Below are positions 1 to 7,051 of a stretch of 8,708 nucleotides of DNA, one piece after another. This DNA is from an uncultured Paraglaciecola sp. (GTDB lineage Bacteria; Pseudomonadota; Gammaproteobacteria; Enterobacterales; Alteromonadaceae), in NCBI GenBank assembly GCA_905479025.1, contig CAJQKX010000182.1:1-8708 (forward strand). The letters are read 5' to 3'. Under the pieces are notes generated by a model, which ran no database searches, had not been told where the DNA came from, and saw nothing but the letters and a program-made list of their open reading frames with translations. The number at the start of each line of letters is the position of its first letter. Within the stretch, counting starts at the first letter, position 1. Position numbers and translations under genes: made by a program.

Positions 1-69
1 TTAAAACTTTTAACTGCTTATTATTTAAGAAATAGATAGATACATTAAAAATCCAGCGTAGAGTTTCCC

Positions 70-1266
70 TCAGTCGCCTAAAGCAGCCTCAACTTGAGCT
101 GCCGCTATCTCTGGTCTAAAGAGATCATGGCTAAGGCTTTTACAATTAGCGCTGAGAAAGCTCTTATGATTGACTTCAATTACATTCGCAAGTTCGTTAG
201 CCACCTCAGTTAAAGAAGTCACTTTGCCATCAGTTACTACACGGCCCGTATCGTTGTCTTTTATCAAATCGACAATATCATTCCCGGGATTTACGCTTGC
301 TAAAACAGGAAGTCCGGAGGCTAAATAAGACAAAAACTTGCCAGGAATATTGTGAGTAGTATGGCGCACATCAAGCGATAACATTCCCACATGACACTGA
401 TTAAATAACGATGGTATTTCATCAGCGTGAATTTGGTCAAAAAAGAGGATATTATCTGCAGATTTAAAAGCCGGATCTTGGCTAAATCTTTCCATTTCTG
501 AACCTCTGCCAACAAATACAAACCCAATATCTTTACGATCTGCGAGGCTGAGTACTAACTGAAATAAAATTTCCATTCCCTGAGCCAAACCCATATTGCC
601 TGCATAGACAAATATTTTTCGACCGCCTAACTTACTTGCTTCAATGCATACGGACGATGGTTTATCTCCACTATGAGAAAGCCAATTATGAAGAACTTCT
701 AACTTATTGCTGGGTTTCTTATCCCACTCTGAAAAATAATGAAGGTTACCTTTGGTTTGCACTCCAATAATGTCTGCTACCCAATATTGATATTTTTCAA
801 ATAATTGCAATACTCTGTATGGGATACCTTTATTGATCAAGCCAGTATCGACCGCCCACTTCGGGAAAATATCCCTAACTATTAAATATCCACGACAGTT
901 GCTTCTTTTCTTAAGAAATCGAGCAACTGGGCCCAGAAAAATCGTTGGCGAGTACCAAACCACCCCATCCCATTTGATGTTTACGATGGGTGATTTTTTT
1001 ATTTCTCTAACCATTTTCAAAGGCGTAAAAATCTCACTAAGCGTTCGCCTGACGAACCCAACATCCTTTGACCGAAAGGCCGAAGTGCGGAAAATCGTAT
1101 ACTCAGGAGTCTGTTCTATAGAATAAGCTTTTTCCAAACCATAAGTAGCAGTGATGACTGTTACGTCATGACCATTATCAGATAATTCTCTCGCCAAATC
1201 TCTAATTTGAACAGCCCCCGAACTCATCAGTGGAGGAAACTCATTGGATACAATAGCAATTTTCAT
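70..1266 (-). CDS. wbuB: GT4 glycosyltransferase, probable L-FucNAc transferase (WbuB/WbjE type)
   Basis: A GT-B fold transferase of family GT4, probably adding L-FucNAc to the lipid-linked repeat unit on the cytoplasmic face of the inner membrane. From ATG 1266 it has 398 residues. The N-terminal half opens with MKIAIVSNEFPP and contains YSPTIFLGP (105-113), RDIFPKWAVD (131-140) and FEKYQYWVAD (156-165). The C-terminal nucleotide-sugar half has YAGNMGLAQGME (221-232), GRG (253-255) and NIPGKFLSYLASGLPVLA (306-323), followed by NPGND (326-330). This pattern is what I know from WbuB proteins encoded directly after fnlC. The usual second Glu of the GT4 EX7E motif is not evident in the KFLSYLASG segment. 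A TTG at 1290 would add 8 residues but has no SD site; ATG 1266 has GAGAGGA 12 nt upstream and the standard N-terminus. The acceptor is unknown. Confidence 0.88.
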   Translation of the reverse strand: MKIAIVSNEFPPLMSSGAVQIRDLARELSDNGHDVTVITATYGLEKAYSIEQTPEYTIFRTSAFRSKDVGFVRRTLSEIFTPLKMVREIKKSPIVNIKWDGVVWYSPTIFLGPVARFLKKRSNCRGYLIVRDIFPKWAVDTGLINKGIPYRVLQLFEKYQYWVADIIGVQTKGNLHYFSEWDKKPSNKLEVLHNWLSHSGDKPSSVCIEASKLGGRKIFVYAGNMGLAQGMEILFQLVLSLADRKDIGFVFVGRGSEMERFSQDPAFKSADNILFFDQIHADEIPSLFNQCHVGMLSLDVRHTTHNIPGKFLSYLASGLPVLASVNPGNDIVDLIKDNDTGRVVTDGKVTSLTEVANELANVIEVNHKSFLSANCKSLSHDLFRPEIAAAQVEAALGD

Positions 1267-1278
1267 AGATTTATATGG

Positions 1279-1285
1279 TCCTCTC
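1279..1285 (-). promoter_or_regulatory. ribosome binding site of the wbuB-like gene
   Basis: GAGAGGA on the minus strand, 12 nt before ATG 1266. The spacing is long, but no SD site precedes the alternative TTG at 1290, so the ATG is preferred. Confidence 0.5.
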
Positions 1286-1385
1286 AGCAATAGCTATATT
1301 CATTAGTTGGTGTATGTTCTAGTTAACCTAAACAGGACGTTTTTATTTGACAGTTTTCAAATTAGCTAGCCGTGTATTTATTAGG

Positions 1386-1400
1386 ATTAATTCAATTAAT
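1386..1400. repeat. short perfect palindrome in the fnlC-wbuB gap
   Basis: ATTAATT, one C, then AATTAAT: two 7-nt arms in perfect inverted repeat. It lies in the 149-nt gap (1267-1415) between fnlC and the glycosyltransferase gene. The arms contain no G or C and no T run follows, so it is not a typical intrinsic terminator. It could be a protein site or chance in AT-rich DNA. The rest of the gap holds no frame of note and no convincing promoter. Confidence 0.4.
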
Positions 1401-1415
1401 GATAAATGTTTGGCA

Positions 1416-2552
1416 TCAGTATTTTTTCCATACCACTCTATTAACATAATCAACATAGCTATGAATTACTCTAACAACCTTGTCAGAGACATTGGGAACA
1501 TTATAATCTTCAACCAACATTAAGGTTCTCGTTTCTCCAGATGATTGGCATTCAAGTATTTTCAATCCTTGCATAATCCGTTCAGAGCCTAATCCGACCA
1601 TCATCACAGCACCCTCCTCCATTCCCTCTGGACGCTCATGAGCTTCCCTAATATTTAAAGCAGGAAAGTTTAGTATTGATGACTCTTCATTAATCGTACC
1701 GCTATCAGACAATACTGCTTGAGCATTTTTTTGAAGATGGTTGTAATCATGAAAGCCCAGTGGCTTTAATAAATTGATATTTTTATGAAATTTTATTTTC
1801 TCTTCATTTATTCTTTTCTGAGTACGTGGGTGGGTTGATACGATCACGGGCAGATCATAATATTCCGCAACTATATTCAGTGAATCTGTTAGCGTCTTCA
1901 ACTGAGCTGGGGAATCAACATTTTCCTCGCGATGGGCGCTAACCACAAAATAATGACCATTCTTAATATTTAGCTTATCTAAAATCTTAGAAGAGTCAAT
2001 TTTTGCCATATGATAATGTAAGACCTCATACATAGGACTTCCAGTCTTTACCACTCGATCTGCGGAAATCCCCTCAGCTAACAGGTAATCTCTAGCGATA
2101 GTACTATACGGCATATTAATATCTGCCGTATGGTCAACTATTTTTCTATTCGTCTCTTCTGGCACGCGTTGATCAAAACAACGATTTCCGGCCTCCATAT
2201 GAAAGATTGGGATCTTACGCCGTTTCGCTGGTATGGCAGATAAGCACGAATTCGTATCACCCAAAATGAGCACAGCCTCTGGTTTTACTTTTCCTAGGAT
2301 TTGATCGACTGCAATAATCACCTGGCCGATGGTTTCAGCAGCGTTTTTTCCTGCACAGTCCAAAAAATAGTCTGGTTTGCGGATACCCAGTTCCTGAAAA
2401 AAAATTTCATTTAGCTCAAAATCATAATTTTGACCTGTATGAACCAGTACATGATCACAAAATTCATCTAACTTGGCTAAAACACGAGACAATCTGATTA
2501 TTTCTGGGCGAGTGCCAACTATTGACATGATTTTCATTTTTTTCACATTCAT
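1416..2552 (-). CDS. fnlC: UDP-N-acetylglucosamine 2-epimerase family enzyme, last step to UDP-L-FucNAc
   Basis: FnlC (WbjD, CapG) inverts C2 of the FnlB product to give UDP-L-FucNAc. It is a cytosolic enzyme of the non-hydrolysing UDP-GlcNAc 2-epimerase fold, related to WecB. Family motifs are all present: GTRPE (13-17), GDT (98-100), HMEAGNR (118-124), PEETNR (131-136), SAHREEN (205-211), SDSGT (282-286) and ERPEG (306-310). The length of 378 residues is normal. The start is uncertain by a few residues. ATG 2552 has AGGAGAG only 3 nt away. GTG 2546 would sit 9 nt from the AGGAG and give [11 protein letters not shown], which looks more like the family's N-terminus. ATG 2537 is less likely. 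The 3' end is followed by a 149-nt gap, unlike the tight joints upstream. The enzyme call is firm because fnlA and fnlB precede it. Confidence 0.95.
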   Translation of the reverse strand: MNVKKMKIMSIVGTRPEIIRLSRVLAKLDEFCDHVLVHTGQNYDFELNEIFFQELGIRKPDYFLDCAGKNAAETIGQVIIAVDQILGKVKPEAVLILGDTNSCLSAIPAKRRKIPIFHMEAGNRCFDQRVPEETNRKIVDHTADINMPYSTIARDYLLAEGISADRVVKTGSPMYEVLHYHMAKIDSSKILDKLNIKNGHYFVVSAHREENVDSPAQLKTLTDSLNIVAEYYDLPVIVSTHPRTQKRINEEKIKFHKNINLLKPLGFHDYNHLQKNAQAVLSDSGTINEESSILNFPALNIREAHERPEGMEEGAVMMVGLGSERIMQGLKILECQSSGETRTLMLVEDYNVPNVSDKVVRVIHSYVDYVNRVVWKKY

Positions 2553-2555
2553 ACT

Positions 2556-2560
2556 CTCCT
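2556..2560 (-). promoter_or_regulatory. ribosome binding site of fnlC built into the fnlB stop codon
   Basis: AGGAG on the minus strand begins with the last two bases of the fnlB TAG. It is 3 nt from ATG 2552 and 9 nt from GTG 2546. The better spacing favours the GTG; the codon type favours the ATG. Confidence 0.65.
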
Positions 2561-3677
2561 AAAATAGGTCTTGAGCAAATGTATCAGGACGATCTCGATC
2601 AAAAATTTCATTTGCCCAAAGCATAACAATCAACTCCTCGTCCCCAATATTAGTAATATCATGACACCAGCCAGGAACCGTCACGATAATCTCTGGCAGC
2701 TGGCCGTCGACCGTCACAGAGTGGCGGTCGCCCGTTAATATATTCTTAAACTTAAATCTAGCTTGACCTTTAATTACTAAAAACTTCTCATTTTTTGAGT
2801 GATGATAATGTCCACCTCGAGTAATCCCAGGACCAGCTGTGAAATAGGAGAATTGGCCCGCACCTTTGGTTTTAAGCATCTCGCAAAAAATACCACGTTC
2901 GTCCTTATAGGTTGGAATTTTGTATTTAAAATCTATTGGAGGAAAATAGCTTAAAAATGTTGCGTAGAGAGCCCGCTCCAGGCCAAAACCAACATTCTCT
3001 GAAATCAATGTCTCTTGTGATGTCTTGAAGTTATAAAGCATTCTCGCCACTTCACCAACCGTGGTTTCATATTGAATTGGCACAGAGTAGAAATTCCGCT
3101 TAGGTTTGGGAGCAGAATGGTCAAGAAGCAAAGAAGCAAGATCATCACAAACATCATCTACATATACTAGATCTACTTGCGAAGAGGGGTCATCAATAAA
3201 TATCTCCTTACCATGAACAATATTATTGCAGAACGTGGCTACAAAAGAGTTATAGTCTGGTTTACACCACTTTCCAAATACATTCGGAAGGCGATAAATA
3301 TAATGATCTGCACCGGTGATTTTCGAATATTTTTGAACTAATCTCTCTGCCGCTAACTTACTCTGCCCGTATGGATTATCCAATGTAGCTTGAGATGAAG
3401 AACTCAGCATAATTGGAATCTTACGACCCGATTGAACGAGTATCTTGACAACTTTTTCTGTGAAATCAGCATTTCCTCGCCAAAAATCAGAAATATCATC
3501 CGGACGATTGATACCCGCAAGATGGAACACAAAATCGGCCTCAGCTAATTGCTCGGCGACGATTTTGCTTGGAGTATCCCTGTTAATTTCAGAAACGTTA
3601 TACCTCTTATCTTCACGCAACCTGCAAGACAAATTTTTTGCTATAAACCCATTAGATCCAGTGATTACGACGTTCAT
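2559..3677 (-). CDS. fnlB: bifunctional epimerase/reductase with C-terminal cupin domain, second step to UDP-L-FucNAc
   Basis: FnlB (WbjC, CapF) takes the FnlA product, epimerises C3 and reduces the C4 ketone to give UDP-2-acetamido-2,6-dideoxy-L-talose. The 372 residues form two domains, as in CapF. The N-terminal SDR domain (about 1-245) has TGSNGFIA (6-13), where the third glycine of GxxGxxG is Ala, SSSSQ (92-96) and a full YGQSK catalytic motif (103-107). The C-terminal cupin (about 250-372) has GGHYHHSKNEKF (288-299) and CHD (338-340), whose His and Glu residues would hold the metal needed for 3-epimerisation. The gene begins directly after the fnlA stop (TAAATG) with an AAGG SD element 7 nt upstream, within fnlA. 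It ends 6 nt before fnlC, and its stop codon is part of the fnlC SD site. The call is firm. Confidence 0.96.
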   Translation of the reverse strand: MNVVITGSNGFIAKNLSCRLREDKRYNVSEINRDTPSKIVAEQLAEADFVFHLAGINRPDDISDFWRGNADFTEKVVKILVQSGRKIPIMLSSSSQATLDNPYGQSKLAAERLVQKYSKITGADHYIYRLPNVFGKWCKPDYNSFVATFCNNIVHGKEIFIDDPSSQVDLVYVDDVCDDLASLLLDHSAPKPKRNFYSVPIQYETTVGEVARMLYNFKTSQETLISENVGFGLERALYATFLSYFPPIDFKYKIPTYKDERGIFCEMLKTKGAGQFSYFTAGPGITRGGHYHHSKNEKFLVIKGQARFKFKNILTGDRHSVTVDGQLPEIIVTVPGWCHDITNIGDEELIVMLWANEIFDRDRPDTFAQDLF

Positions 3678-4721
3678 TTAAACGCCTTCGGGCACATCAG
3701 TGCCGCCAGCTGAAATCTCATTAATAAAGTCCAACTTATGAAGTAACTCAACCATTTCGTTGGTATTGAGACGCTTTGTGTTGTGAGAGTTATAATCTTC
3801 GACCATAGCAAGATCTTTCTCGCCCTCTTCATTGAATTTGGAATAATTCAAATCTCGATTATCAGCGGGTATTCGATAGTAGTTTCCCTGATCTTCAGCA
3901 TTAAACATTTCTTCCCGAGAACACAATACTTCAAAGAGCTTCTCGCCATGTCGAGTTCCTATAGTCTCGACCGCATGATTAGTCTTACCTGTAATTCGTA
4001 GGAGCGCTTCAATAAGAACTGCTATAGTTGCAGCAGGCGCTTTTTGTACAAAAATATCTCCATTTTTCCCATTAGAAAAGGCATGCAGCACAAGATCAAC
4101 GGCATCATCTAAAGTCATCATAAACCGAGTCATTTTTGAATCAGTAACACTTAGCGCTTTTCCACTAAAGATTTGACGCAAAAATAAAGGAATTACTGAC
4201 CCCCTTGAAGCCATTACATTTCCATATCTCGTGGCACAAATAACCGTTTTAGAAGAGTCACAACTACGAGATTTAGCGACAATTACTTTCTCCATCATAG
4301 CCTTCGAAATCCCCATCGCATTTATCGGATAAACCGCTTTGTCTGTGCTCAAGCAAACCACTCTCGAAACGTTGCTCACCACAGCAGCTTCTAAGACATT
4401 TTCAGTACCAAGGACATTTGTTTTAACCGCCTCTAATGGGAAAAATTCGCAAGAAGGTACCTGCTTTAGAGCCGCCGCATGGAAAATATAATCAACGCCT
4501 CGAGTTACGTTTAAAACTGATTGATAATCTCTTACGTCACCGATAAAAAATTTTAGCTTAGAGTTATCATATTTTTTACGCATGTCATCTTGTTTTTTTT
4601 CGTCCCTACTAAAGATACGGATTTCCGCTATGTCGGAATTAAGAAATTGTCGCAGGACAGCATTTCCAAATGATCCCGACCCTCCAGTTATCAGTAATTT
4701 TTTCCCTTTAAATGTGCTCAC
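3678..4721 (-). CDS. fnlA: UDP-GlcNAc 4,6-dehydratase (5-inverting), first step to UDP-L-FucNAc
   Basis: FnlA (WbjB in Pseudomonas, CapE in Staphylococcus) converts UDP-GlcNAc to the 4-keto-6-deoxy-L-arabino sugar by 4,6-dehydration and C5 inversion; C3 epimerisation follows. The 347 residues match the family's usual size. TGGSGSFG (12-19) binds NADP, AAALKQVPSCE (82-92) and STDKAVYP (125-132) are strongly conserved in this dehydratase group, and RYGNVM is at 165-170. The SDR YxxxK motif reads MGISK (136-140). Met in place of Tyr is, to my knowledge, a feature of the FnlA/CapE subgroup and separates it from the PseB/FlaA1 type, so it is not a defect. The start is GTG 4721. An in-frame TAA two codons upstream excludes any longer form. 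The gene starts inside the 3' end of wzy and its TAA abuts the ATG of fnlB. Confidence 0.96.
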   Translation of the reverse strand: MSTFKGKKLLITGGSGSFGNAVLRQFLNSDIAEIRIFSRDEKKQDDMRKKYDNSKLKFFIGDVRDYQSVLNVTRGVDYIFHAAALKQVPSCEFFPLEAVKTNVLGTENVLEAAVVSNVSRVVCLSTDKAVYPINAMGISKAMMEKVIVAKSRSCDSSKTVICATRYGNVMASRGSVIPLFLRQIFSGKALSVTDSKMTRFMMTLDDAVDLVLHAFSNGKNGDIFVQKAPAATIAVLIEALLRITGKTNHAVETIGTRHGEKLFEVLCSREEMFNAEDQGNYYRIPADNRDLNYSKFNEEGEKDLAMVEDYNSHNTKRLNTNEMVELLHKLDFINEISAGGTDVPEGV

Positions 4722-5937
4722 TAGTTACTTTTCTCCTCTTAGGTAGCAAGTATTTGATGACGAGATCGATGATAAAATAAATAACAATGATAATTAACAT
4801 GCCCCTGAATAATGGAGTAACTGAATAAAGAAGCCATCGAGGGCAAGACACTACCACATAAAAATATATAAGCTGCTTAAGGCGAGAATCACCAAAGGAT
4901 AGACCTAACAAGTACCTAATATAAGCGGATATAGAAAGAACCCCGACAATGCCGAAATAAAAGTAGGACATTTGAGCAATCCAAGCACCTCCAATCGTGG
5001 TGTAAAACTGTGCAGAAATTTGATAAGCATCGAGACCAGAGCCTCTCCCCAGAAGCGTATTTGCAAATAATCCTGTAATCGCTGAAATCCTATCAAATCC
5101 GGCCATTTCAGCTGTACTTATCATTGTTTGACCGCTTACGAACGCATACAAACCGGTATCAAAGATAAAAAAGCCTTCATACAAAACAGCAAAAAGACCT
5201 GTTAGTGAAAAATTCCCACTCAACACATATCGTACTGAACCTACAGCCCCCATCAACAAAAATCCCGCTAGAGCTACGGTATAAAATCTCGGTAAAGTAA
5301 AATGTTTTCTATAGAAAGTAACATACACAGCAAGCAAAAATTGAAGGCCAGCAGCTCGATTACCATAGTAAAAATCTCGTAACGCAAGGCTTACAATAAT
5401 TAGGGTGACAGCAACTTTAATTGTAGAATTACTCGAGGATAGGAAAAAACACCCCAACAGAAAAAGCACAAAAGAATATTCATAAAAAGTAGAAAAGGAA
5501 GCTCTTCCGGTATTTTGAAAAGATACTGTATCTAATCCAAAAAAACACAAGGCGAAGCCCAAAAATACCAAACCCAGGCCAGCTAATTCATATAGCCCAC
5601 CGAAGTTACCACAAGTCACTGGATCATAAGCCTTTGCATAGGCCAAAGGAATCATAAACAACCAAATAACATAAAGGCCTAGATGATCTAACGAATTGTC
5701 AATTACTAACGGCAAATTTGGCGCAATAAAAGGAAACAAGACCCGGCCTATAAAAACACTGTATATCGAAAACACTAAAAGAAAGAAGGGGATTATAGCT
5801 ACAGAATTTTTCTTGAATTTGTTAAACAACCAAAGGGACATGCCCAAATTCATGACCGCCAACCAAACTACCTCATAAGAATAATAAAAATAAGTAGCAA
5901 AGGCTGTAGTAGTAAGTAGTATCAACGCCTTCAGCAT
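4708..5937 (-). CDS. wzy: O-antigen/repeat-unit polymerase (Wzy-like)
   Basis: A very hydrophobic inner-membrane protein of 409 residues with roughly 11-12 membrane segments, for example around 2-18, 22-39, 46-66, 84-103, 116-135, 149-167, 171-187, 196-210, 219-236, 320-345, 355-373 and 378-397. A long, more polar stretch at about 237-320 is likely the large periplasmic loop typical of Wzy. NRAAGLQFLLAVY (193-205) and the late PRWLLYSVTPLFRG (366-379) resemble arginine-containing motifs of oligosaccharide repeat-unit polymerases. Wzy proteins share little sequence, so the call rests on topology, length and position in the locus. The flippase Wzx has about 12 segments too, but without one large loop and with an MATE-like N-terminus, which is not seen here. 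The ATG at 5937 overlaps the SDR stop by 7 nt and has no clear SD site, so translation is probably coupled. The 3' end overlaps fnlA by 14 nt. Confidence 0.78.
   Translation of the reverse strand: MLKALILLTTTAFATYFYYSYEVVWLAVMNLGMSLWLFNKFKKNSVAIIPFFLLVFSIYSVFIGRVLFPFIAPNLPLVIDNSLDHLGLYVIWLFMIPLAYAKAYDPVTCGNFGGLYELAGLGLVFLGFALCFFGLDTVSFQNTGRASFSTFYEYSFVLFLLGCFFLSSSNSTIKVAVTLIIVSLALRDFYYGNRAAGLQFLLAVYVTFYRKHFTLPRFYTVALAGFLLMGAVGSVRYVLSGNFSLTGLFAVLYEGFFIFDTGLYAFVSGQTMISTAEMAGFDRISAITGLFANTLLGRGSGLDAYQISAQFYTTIGGAWIAQMSYFYFGIVGVLSISAYIRYLLGLSFGDSRLKQLIYFYVVVSCPRWLLYSVTPLFRGMLIIIVIYFIIDLVIKYLLPKRRKVTSEHI
4733..4737 (-). promoter_or_regulatory. ribosome binding site of fnlA (GTG start, long spacing)
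   Basis: AGGAG on the minus strand, within AAGAGGAGA (4732-4740), 11 nt before GTG 4721 and inside the last codons of wzy. Spacing is longer than ideal, but the in-frame TAA just upstream of the GTG leaves no other start. Confidence 0.6.
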
Positions 5938-6779
5938 AGAGATTTCAAAGACTCATGCCAATCATCAAACTTTATCTGCAACAGATCAAGCAACAGGCTT
6001 GCGTCAGCGCTCTCATTTTGAGATACAGGTGCGACTCTCTTGAAATATTCAGGTCCAACACCCTCAACCTTGACAGAAAAATTACTGGCATCACAAATTT
6101 CTCGAACATACTCAAGTCGTGACACAACACCACCCGACACCAAATTAAAAGTACCCATCAAGTGAGATTCCACAAGCAATAAAATTACCGAAGTAACATC
6201 CACAATACTCGTTGGAGAGCCAATTTGACCGAAGTTCGCCCTTAAAACAGCGTTATCACGCTCACAAGCCTCTGCCTCACGGAAAATTGTTCGCAGAAAC
6301 CCGCCACCTTCAAATCTTGGTGAACCAAAAAGCCACCCAACTCGCAATATTACGCAATCCTTGACAGTGTCACGGCAAATAGACTCCGCAATAGCCTTGC
6401 AGCGGTGATGAATAGTAGATGGGAAAATAGTCTCAGTCTCAATATGTGGTAAACCACCATTGGTACTCCCATAGACGCCTGTGCTAGATATAAAAATCAG
6501 CCGAGATCCTGTTTCAGATACCGCTGATGCCAATGCTAATGTTAGGCCAACATTGTCCCTGTAAGCTTCAACCGGATATAACTCATTATGCTCAACATTA
6601 GTGCTCGCAGCCGCATGAATAATAACGTCATACCTCCTCAAGAATTGGACTTTCTTTTTAGGGCTTAACTGCAAAAATACCACACGATCAAGACCGCAGC
6701 ACTCAATTCCACTTTTATTTAAAGCATTAAATAAAACCGAGCCCAATAAACCAGTTTTACCAGTTATTAAAATTCTCAA
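5931..6779 (-). CDS. RmlD-like NAD(P)-dependent SDR with His in place of the catalytic Tyr
   Basis: An extended short-chain dehydrogenase/reductase of 282 residues that resembles dTDP-4-dehydrorhamnose reductase (RmlD). The cofactor-binding glycine motif is GKTGLLG (7-13). An HAAAST stretch (55-60) and ISSTGVYG (97-104) give the expected NAD(P) and catalytic Ser/Thr region. RVGWLFG (146-152), GQIGSPTSIVDV (184-195) and a C-terminal NESADASLLLDLL...DDWHESLK stretch match the layout of RmlD. The YxxxK motif is HHRCK (124-128): Lys is kept, but the Tyr position is His, encoded CAT, one base from TAT. It starts at TTG 6779 with a strong SD site. The stop overlaps the wzy start by 7 nt (ATGCTGA). 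Its substrate is not clear. It could be a 4-keto-sugar reductase of the QnlA/WbvR kind working on the FnlA product, or act on another nucleotide sugar made by genes outside the window. Altered chemistry or loss of activity is possible. Confidence 0.85.
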   Translation of the reverse strand: MRILITGKTGLLGSVLFNALNKSGIECCGLDRVVFLQLSPKKKVQFLRRYDVIIHAAASTNVEHNELYPVEAYRDNVGLTLALASAVSETGSRLIFISSTGVYGSTNGGLPHIETETIFPSTIHHRCKAIAESICRDTVKDCVILRVGWLFGSPRFEGGGFLRTIFREAEACERDNAVLRANFGQIGSPTSIVDVTSVILLLVESHLMGTFNLVSGGVVSRLEYVREICDASNFSVKVEGVGPEYFKRVAPVSQNESADASLLLDLLQIKFDDWHESLKSLC

Positions 6780-6786
6780 TAGAATG

Positions 6787-6793
6787 CCTCCTC
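6787..6793 (-). promoter_or_regulatory. strong ribosome binding site that sets a TTG start
   Basis: GAGGAGG on the minus strand, 7 nt before TTG 6779. There is no in-frame ATG nearby, and the TTG gives MRILITGKTG, a normal SDR N-terminus, so the SD site decides for this rare start codon. It lies in the 23-nt gap after the acyl carrier protein gene. Confidence 0.8.
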
Positions 6794-6802
6794 GTACATT
6801 CG

Positions 6803-7051
6803 TTACGCCTTTGATAACTTGTTGCTGATCAGGTCGAACAACCCTTGGACATTTTTCAAATCAGAGATTTCTCCTAAAGAAAATTTCAACTGAAATTCGT
6901 TTTCGATAGCACCGATTAAAATGATGTGGTTTAAACTATCCCATCCTTTAGTATTTGACGCTGACGTTTCAGGATTAATAACCATATCTTCCCTGTCAAA
7001 TACATCTCTAAATACATTTTGAATTCGCTCAAAAATAATCTCACTAGTCAT
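6803..7051 (-). CDS. acyl carrier protein
   Basis: A free-standing acyl carrier protein of 82 residues, a normal length for the family. The phosphopantetheine attachment site is Ser39 in GWDSLNHI, the usual DSL motif at the start of helix II, and a second conserved stretch (LKFSLGEISDLKNVQGL) follows at about residues 55-71. It starts at ATG 7051, 8 nt before the end of the FkbH-like gene, with its SD site inside that gene. The acidic, helical pattern is that of small ACPs found in secondary-metabolite and polysaccharide clusters rather than the highly conserved fatty-acid ACP. The overlap with the FkbH-like gene suggests that it carries the glyceryl or other hydroxyacyl group made by that enzyme. 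A phosphopantetheinyl transferase must come from elsewhere in the genome. Confidence 0.93.
   Translation of the reverse strand: MTSEIIFERIQNVFRDVFDREDMVINPETSASNTKGWDSLNHIILIGAIENEFQLKFSLGEISDLKNVQGLFDLISNKLSKA

Noticed and set aside
1..13. TTAAAA C TTTTAA palindrome after the glycosyltransferase gene as a terminator
   Set aside because: It has no G-C stem and a one-base loop, so it cannot form a usual intrinsic hairpin; the 1-69 stretch shows no gene start or other signal.
7..13. FnlB GxxGxxA (Ala for the third Gly) as a sign of a broken cofactor site
   Set aside because: The change at residue 13 of FnlB (near 3639-3641) is a mild one that SDR proteins tolerate, and YGQSK and the cupin metal residues are intact. 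The coordinates given here are residue numbers of FnlB.
833..1126. Plus-strand open frame of 97 codons inside the glycosyltransferase gene
   Set aside because: It is fully antisense to a gene with clear GT4 motifs, and its product has no recognisable family features. Other short frames at 3445-3681, 3783-4001, 5696-5878 and 8017-8229 were rejected on the same ground.
1347..1352. Perfect TTGACA on the plus strand as a promoter -35 box
   Set aside because: No -10 box at 16-18 nt, and the plus strand downstream is antisense to fnlC with no gene to serve.
4302..4316. Met instead of Tyr in the MGISK motif of FnlA taken as an inactivating mutation
   Set aside because: Met at this position is a known trait of the FnlA/CapE subgroup, and all other motifs are intact.
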